Assembly (NCBI RefSeq): GCF_014595885.1
Contig: NZ_JABUKC010000001.1
Location: 744,001-808,000, forward strand
Reading direction: 5' to 3'
DNA: 64,000 bases
Origin: Microcella alkalica
GTDB taxonomy: Bacteria > Actinomycetota > Actinomycetes > Actinomycetales > Microbacteriaceae
Positions 59,205 to 64,000 of the stretch are shown here, piece by piece. The notes beneath the pieces are model-generated. The model searched no databases and had not been told where the DNA came from. It saw only the letters and a program-made list of their open reading frames with translations. Made by a program: the position numbers and the translations under genes. Position 1 is the stretch's first letter. Each line of letters starts with the position of its first letter.

Positions 59205-62200
59205 ATGGGCTACCCCCGCCACCGCGACGACCAGGGCGTCGTTGCCTCCCCGCGCTTCCCCGAGCTCGAGCACGAGGTGCTCGACTACTGGGCGTCGAAC
59301 GAGACCTTCCTGCGCTCGATCGAGCAGCGCGAGGGCTGCGAGGAGTGGGTGTTCTACGACGGCCCGCCGTTCGCCAACGGCCTGCCGCACTACGGCCACC
59401 TTCTGACGGGCTACGCGAAGGACGTCTTCCCGCGGTTCCAGACCATGCGCGGCAAGCAGGTGCACCGCCGCTTCGGGTGGGACACCCACGGTCTGCCCGC
59501 CGAGCTCGAGGCGATGAAGCAGCTCGGCATCACCGAGAAGGCCGAGATCGAGCAGATGGGCATCGAGGCGTTCAACGCCAAGGCCCGCGAGAGCGTGCTG
59601 CGCTACACCGACGAGTGGGAGACCTACGTCACGCGGCAGGCCCGCTGGGTCGACTTCGACAACGACTACAAGACGCTCGACATCACGTTCATGGAGAGCG
59701 TGCTGTGGGCCTTCAAGACGCTGCATGAGAAGGGCCTCGCCTACGAGGGCTACCGCGTGCTGCCCTACTGCTGGCGGGATGAGACGCCGCTGTCAAACCA
59801 CGAGCTGCGCATGGACGACGACGTCTACCAGATGCGCCAGGACCAGTCGGTGACCGTCACCTTCCCGCTCGTCGGCCCGAAGGCCGAGGCGCTCGGCCTC
59901 ACCGGCGTGAAGGCCCTCGCCTGGACGACGACGCCGTGGACCCTGCCGACGAACGCGGCGCTCGCCGTCGGCCCCGACATCGAGTACGTCGTGCTGCCGG
60001 CGGGCCCGAAGGGGGCGGCGGATGACCGAGGCCAGTCGGGCGCGCGGGACGCGGTCGCCGGCGAGAGCCAGTACCTGCTCGCCAACGACACCCTGGGCGC
60101 CTACGTGAAGGAGCTCGGCTACGAGACCGCGGCCGACGCGCACGCGGCGATCACGCGGCGGATGCCCGGCCGCGAGCTCGGCGGCGTGCACTACGACCGC
60201 CTCTTCGACTACTACGCCGACGTCGAGACCTACGGCATGCAGCACGCCTGGCAGATCCTCGTCGCCGAGTACGTCGCCACCGGCGAGGGCACCGGCATCG
60301 TGCACCAGGCACCCGCGTACGGCGAGGACGACCAGGCGGTCTGCGCCGCCGCGGGCATCCCCATCATCATCTCGGTCGACGACGGCGGGCGGTTCCTGGC
60401 CGCCGTGAGCGACGTCGCGGGCCTGCAGGTGTTCGAGGCGAACAGGACCCTCACGCAGCGCATCCGCGAGCAGGGCCGCCTGCTGCAGGTGCGCAGCTAC
60501 GAGCACAGCTACCCGCACTGCTGGCGCTGCCGCACGCCGCTCATCTACAAGGCGGTCTCGAGCTGGTTCGTGCGCGTCACCGAGATCCGCGACCGCATGC
60601 TCGAGCTCAACGAGCAGATCCGCTGGGTGCCCGAGAACGTCAAGCACGGCCAGTTCGGCAAGTGGCTCGAGGGCGCGCGCGACTGGTCGATCAGCCGCAA
60701 CCGCTACTGGGGCAGCCCCATCCCGGTGTGGAAGAGCGACGACCCCAACCACCCGCGCGTCGACGTCTACGGCTCGCTCGCCGAGCTCGAGGCCGACTTC
60801 GGCGCCCTACCGCGCAACGCCGAGGGCGAGGTCGACCTGCACCGGCCGTTCATCGACAGCCTGACCCGCCCGAACCCTGACGACCCGACGGGCCGCTCGA
60901 CGATGCGTCGCATCGAAGACGTCTTCGACGTGTGGTTCGACTCCGGCTCGATGCCGTTCGCGCAGGTGCACTACCCGTTCGAGAACGCCGACTGGTTCGA
61001 GGGCCACAACCCGGCCGACTTCATCGTCGAGTACATCGGGCAGACCCGCGGCTGGTTCTACACGATGCACATCCTCGCCACGGCGCTGTTCGATCGCCCC
61101 GCGTTCTCGAACGTCATCAGCCACGGCATCGTGCTCGGCAACGACGGCCAGAAGATGTCGAAGTCGCTGCGCAACTACCCCGACGTGTCGGAGGTGTTCG
61201 AGCGCGACGGCTCCGACGCGATGCGGTGGTTCCTGCTGTCGAGCTCGGTGATCCGCGGCGGCAACCTCATCGTCACCGAGGAGGGCATCCGCGCCGGCGT
61301 GCGCGAGTTCCTGCTGCCGCTGTGGAGCACGTACTACTTCTTCACCCTCTACGCGAACGCCGCCGGCGTGACGGATGCCCGTTGGCGCACCGACTCGCCC
61401 CACGTGCTCGACCGCTACCTGCTCGCCAAGACGCGCGACCTCGTCGAGACCGTGACGACCGAGCTCGAGAACCTCGACAGCCCGCTCGCGGCCGCCGCGC
61501 TGCGCGACTTCGCCGACGTGCTCACCAACTGGTACGTGCGCCGCAGCCGCGAGCGCTTCTGGGGCGGCGACGACCGCGACGCGATCGACACGCTCTACAC
61601 CGTGCTCGAGACGCTCGCGCGCGTCGCGGCGCCCCTCGCCCCGCTCGTGAGCGAGGAGGTCTGGCGCGGGCTGACCGGCGGCGCGAGCGTGCACCTCACC
61701 GACTGGCCGGCGGCGGATGCCTTCCCCGCCGACCCGGAGCTCGTCGCGGCCATGGACCGCGTGCGCGCGATCGCGAGCTCCGGTCTCGCGCTGCGCAAGG
61801 CGCAGAGCCTGCGCGTGCGCCTGCCGCTCGCCTCGCTCACCGTCGTCACCCCCGCTGCCGCCGCGCTCGCGCCGTTCGCCGACATCGTGCGCGACGAGCT
61901 CAACGTCAAGGCCGTCGAGCTCGTCGAGTTCGACGACTCGCTGACCGCGGCGTACGGCATCACGCGCCGCCTCGCCGTCAACGCGCGCGCCGCGGGCCCC
62001 CGCATCGGCAAGCAGGTGCAGCAGGCCATCGCCGCCGCGAAGGCCGGCGACTGGTCGGTCGCGGGCGAGGGCGTGGTCGTCGGCGGCATCGCGCTCGAAC
62101 CGGGCGAGTTCACGCTCGAGCTCGAGCTCGCCGACCCCGCCGCGGCCGTCGTCTTCCTGCCGGGGCAGGGCTTCGTGCTGCTCGACACGACGGTGACGCC

Positions 62201-62465
62201 CGAGCTCGAGGCCGAGGGCCTCGCGCGCGACGTCATCCGCGCCGTGCAGCAGGCCCGCAAGGATGCCGGGCTCGACGTGAGCGACCGCATCGCGCTGACG
62301 CTCGGCTCGCACGATGCGCCGGCGCGCGCCGCGATCGAGGCGCACCGCGAGCTCATCGGCGCCGAGACGCTCGCCATCTCGCTGAACGTGCGCGAGGCTG
62401 GGGGAGGCGAGGCGGTCGCCGTCGGCGCCGGAGCATCCGTGACGATCGAGGTGGAGCGCGCATGA
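59205..62465 (+). CDS. ileS: Isoleucyl-tRNA synthetase
   Basis: 1086 residues from ATG 59205 (begins [20 protein letters not shown]). Class I motifs: [11 protein letters not shown] (HIGH) and [13 protein letters not shown] (KMSKS). The editing domain (about 200-400) carries [17 protein letters not shown] and [15 protein letters not shown], and includes a 20-residue local insert ([16 protein letters not shown]). The C-terminal zinc domain of bacterial type 1 IleS is absent, so this is the eukaryote-like type 2 enzyme usual in actinobacteria and commonly tolerant of mupirocin. ATG 59205 has GGAG 6 nt upstream. GTG 59175 is in frame but lies inside the T-box sequestering helix. The stop overlaps folC (ATGA). 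Confidence 0.96.
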   Translation: MGYPRHRDDQGVVASPRFPELEHEVLDYWASNETFLRSIEQREGCEEWVFYDGPPFANGLPHYGHLLTGYAKDVFPRFQTMRGKQVHRRFGWDTHGLPAELEAMKQLGITEKAEIEQMGIEAFNAKARESVLRYTDEWETYVTRQARWVDFDNDYKTLDITFMESVLWAFKTLHEKGLAYEGYRVLPYCWRDETPLSNHELRMDDDVYQMRQDQSVTVTFPLVGPKAEALGLTGVKALAWTTTPWTLPTNAALAVGPDIEYVVLPAGPKGAADDRGQSGARDAVAGESQYLLANDTLGAYVKELGYETAADAHAAITRRMPGRELGGVHYDRLFDYYADVETYGMQHAWQILVAEYVATGEGTGIVHQAPAYGEDDQAVCAAAGIPIIISVDDGGRFLAAVSDVAGLQVFEANRTLTQRIREQGRLLQVRSYEHSYPHCWRCRTPLIYKAVSSWFVRVTEIRDRMLELNEQIRWVPENVKHGQFGKWLEGARDWSISRNRYWGSPIPVWKSDDPNHPRVDVYGSLAELEADFGALPRNAEGEVDLHRPFIDSLTRPNPDDPTGRSTMRRIEDVFDVWFDSGSMPFAQVHYPFENADWFEGHNPADFIVEYIGQTRGWFYTMHILATALFDRPAFSNVISHGIVLGNDGQKMSKSLRNYPDVSEVFERDGSDAMRWFLLSSSVIRGGNLIVTEEGIRAGVREFLLPLWSTYYFFTLYANAAGVTDARWRTDSPHVLDRYLLAKTRDLVETVTTELENLDSPLAAAALRDFADVLTNWYVRRSRERFWGGDDRDAIDTLYTVLETLARVAAPLAPLVSEEVWRGLTGGASVHLTDWPAADAFPADPELVAAMDRVRAIASSGLALRKAQSLRVRLPLASLTVVTPAAAALAPFADIVRDELNVKAVELVEFDDSLTAAYGITRRLAVNARAAGPRIGKQVQQAIAAAKAGDWSVAGEGVVVGGIALEPGEFTLELELADPAAAVVFLPGQGFVLLDTTVTPELEAEGLARDVIRAVQQARKDAGLDVSDRIALTLGSHDAPARAAIEAHRELIGAETLAISLNVREAGGGEAVAVGAGASVTIEVERA

Positions 62466-63844
62466 CCGACGCCAGCAGCCGCCGCGAGCCGAGCGAGCAG
62501 GAGCTCGCCGACCGGGCCGCGGCCGACGCCGTCTACACCGAGCTGCTCGCGCGGCTCGGCGAGGGCAGCCCGCAGCCGAGGCTCGAGCCGACGCGCCGCG
62601 CCGTCGAGCTGCTCGGCGACCCGCAGCGCTCGTACGGGGTGATCCACCTCACGGGCACGAACGGCAAGACGTCGACGAGCCGCATGATCGAGAGCATCCT
62701 GCGCGCCTACGGGCTGCGGGCGGGCCTCATGACGAGCCCGCACCTGGTGCGCGTTAACGAGCGCATCGTCATCGACGGCGAGCCGATCGCCGACCGCGCG
62801 CTCGCCGACAACTGGGCCGACATCCAGCCCTACCTGCTCATGGTCGACGCCGAGCTCACCGCCAATGGCGACGAGCCGCTCACGTACTTCGAGGCGCTCA
62901 CCGTGCTCGCCTTCGCGTGCTTCGCCGACGCACCCGTCGACGTCGTCGTGCTCGAGGTGGGCATGGGCGGCGAGTGGGATTCGACCAACGTCGCCGACGG
63001 CGACGTCGCCGTGTTCACGCCCATCGCGCTCGACCACGAGAACCGACTGGGCCGCACCGTCAGCGAGATCGCGCGCACCAAGGCGGGCATCATCAAGCCC
63101 GCCGCGCAGGTCGTCTCGGCGCTGCAGAGCATCGAGGCGATGGACGAGATCCACCGCGCCGCCGAGCTCGACGAGGCTTCGGTCGCGATCGAGGGCGTCG
63201 ACTTCGCGGTGCTGGATGCCCGCCTCGCGGTCGGCGGCCAGCTCATCGACGTGCGCGGCCGAGCGGGGGAGTACCGCGACCTCTTCCTGCCCCTCTACGG
63301 CGAGCACCAGGCGCACAACGCCGCCCTCGCGATCGCGGCCGTCGAGTCGTTCCTCGGCGGCGGGTCGCAGGCCCTCTCGATGGAGGTGCTGCACGAGGCG
63401 TTCGCGACCGTCACGAGCCCGGGCCGCCTGCAGCTCGTCGCGACCGAGCCGAGCGTGCTCGTCGACGCCGCCCACAACCCGCACGGCGCGCAGGCGCTCG
63501 CGAACGCACTGCTCGGCTCGTTCGCGTTCGAGGGCATCACGGCGATCGTCGGCATCCTCGCCGACAAGGACGCCCGCGGCATCATCGAGGCGCTCGACCC
63601 GGTCGTGTCGCGGTTCATCGTCACCCAGTCGGAGTCGGAGCGCGCCCTCGACGCCGACGAGCTCGCCGAGCTCGTCACCCACATCGCCGGCCCCGAGCGC
63701 GTGCGCATCGAGCCCGAGCTCTCGGTCGCGCTCGAGGAGGCCCGCGACGAGGCCGGCCCGAACGACGCCGTGCTCGTCACCGGCTCGATCACGCTCGTCG
63801 GCCAGGCCATCCGCCTCGCCGCGGAGGAGGGCTGGGGCCGATGA
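62462..63844 (+). CDS. folC: Dihydrofolate/folylpolyglutamate synthase
   Basis: 460 residues. The P-loop [34 protein letters not shown], the carbamylated-lysine region KAGIIKPA and [15 protein letters not shown] match the FolC/MurE-type ligase family. It adds glutamate to dihydropteroate and to folates. The operon ileS-folC-DUF4233 is conserved in actinobacteria; all joints here are ATGA overlaps. Confidence 0.95.
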   Translation: MTDASSRREPSEQELADRAAADAVYTELLARLGEGSPQPRLEPTRRAVELLGDPQRSYGVIHLTGTNGKTSTSRMIESILRAYGLRAGLMTSPHLVRVNERIVIDGEPIADRALADNWADIQPYLLMVDAELTANGDEPLTYFEALTVLAFACFADAPVDVVVLEVGMGGEWDSTNVADGDVAVFTPIALDHENRLGRTVSEIARTKAGIIKPAAQVVSALQSIEAMDEIHRAAELDEASVAIEGVDFAVLDARLAVGGQLIDVRGRAGEYRDLFLPLYGEHQAHNAALAIAAVESFLGGGSQALSMEVLHEAFATVTSPGRLQLVATEPSVLVDAAHNPHGAQALANALLGSFAFEGITAIVGILADKDARGIIEALDPVVSRFIVTQSESERALDADELAELVTHIAGPERVRIEPELSVALEEARDEAGPNDAVLVTGSITLVGQAIRLAAEEGWGR

Positions 63845-64000
63845 CGACGGATGCTCCCGCCGGGCAGCCCGCCCGCAAGCCGCGCCGCCAGCGCTCGGCG
63901 ACCGAGTCGCTGCTGAGCGTCGTGCTCATTCTCGAGGCGGTCGTGGTGTTCTTCGGCACGCTCGTGATCTTCGGCCTGCGCGTCGTCGACCCGGTGCTCG
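63841..64000 (+). CDS. DUF4233 membrane protein, N-terminal part (runs off the window)
   Basis: The first 53 codons read [20 protein letters not shown] then a hydrophobic helix (LLSVVLILEAVVVFFGTLVIFG). Small DUF4233 membrane proteins follow folC in most actinobacteria and precede ndk. The function is unknown. ATG 63841 overlaps the folC stop. Confidence 0.82.
   Translation, partial: MTTDAPAGQPARKPRRQRSATESLLSVVLILEAVVVFFGTLVIFGLRVVDPVL

Overview
The window is very GC-rich, gene-dense DNA with short intergenic gaps, many ATGA/GTGA/TGATG overlaps and near-exclusive G/C third codon positions. Gene content and order (prfB-ftsE-ftsX-smpB-ssrA, a tmRNA tag ending in TDFALAA, sigH-rsrA beside aroA-rsgA-hisN, a Kgd-type oxoglutarate decarboxylase, GuaB1, ileS with an actinobacterial T-box, folC-DUF4233) indicate an actinobacterium of the family Microbacteriaceae (Micrococcales). 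Genus cannot be fixed from the sequence alone.

Layout. 1-3.6 kb: the end of an integrated element with a large serine integrase, a small winged-helix-like protein, an HNH nuclease and the N-terminus of an HK97-type capsid protein. Its integrase end lies inside or against the gene upstream of tadE. 3.7-5.0 kb: the surviving TadE/TadE/TadG-like end of a Flp-pilus cluster. 5-17 kb: an SDR protein with a His-rich tail, two MFS transporters, prfB, a rhodanese lipoprotein divergent from a Cys-rich small protein across a CsoR/CstR-like palindrome, ftsEX, smpB, a SIMPL protein, ssrA (tmRNA), yccF and an S9 peptidase. 17-24 kb: one long minus-strand operon, cstA-ybdD-histidine kinase-LytTR regulator-DUF485-sodium/solute symporter, which looks like a carboxylate (pyruvate/acetate-type) sensing and uptake unit. 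24-25.7 kb: an XRE-regulated three-gene operon with two operators. 25.7-34.4 kb: a septum-formation-like lipoprotein, hisN, rsgA, aroA, sigH-rsrA and the Kgd enzyme. 34.5-41.6 kb: guaB1, two CNNM/CBS membrane proteins preceded by a leaderless mini-ORF, an Old Yellow Enzyme, nnrD and an AbiEi/DUF559-like protein. 41.9-48.7 kb: a polar amino-acid ABC transporter, a GT87-like membrane protein, a thiamine-binding-family protein, a BenE-like transporter and an Eis-like acetyltransferase. 48.7-52.5 kb: an M3 oligopeptidase divergent from an ArsR-type regulator, with seven 14-bp repeats between them. 52.6-64 kb: valS, a secreted serine protease, a cell-surface protein with tandem threonine motifs, an MHS transporter, and T-box-ileS-folC-DUF4233.

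Regulation. A recurrent pattern is a TANNNT -10 box 6-10 nt upstream of an ATG or GTG with no Shine-Dalgarno sequence, which is the signature of leaderless transcripts. I count about 17 such starts, and several of them decide which start codon to annotate. The strongest candidates for undescribed structure are the 7 x 14-bp iteron array at 50804-50895, the perfect 20-bp inverted repeat that brackets the tmRNA gene (14260-14279 / 14693-14712), the paired direct repeats upstream of cstA, and the CsoR/CstR-like palindrome between two back-to-back -10 boxes at 9214-9235. All functional statements come from reading motifs and from memory of the families. No database search was possible.
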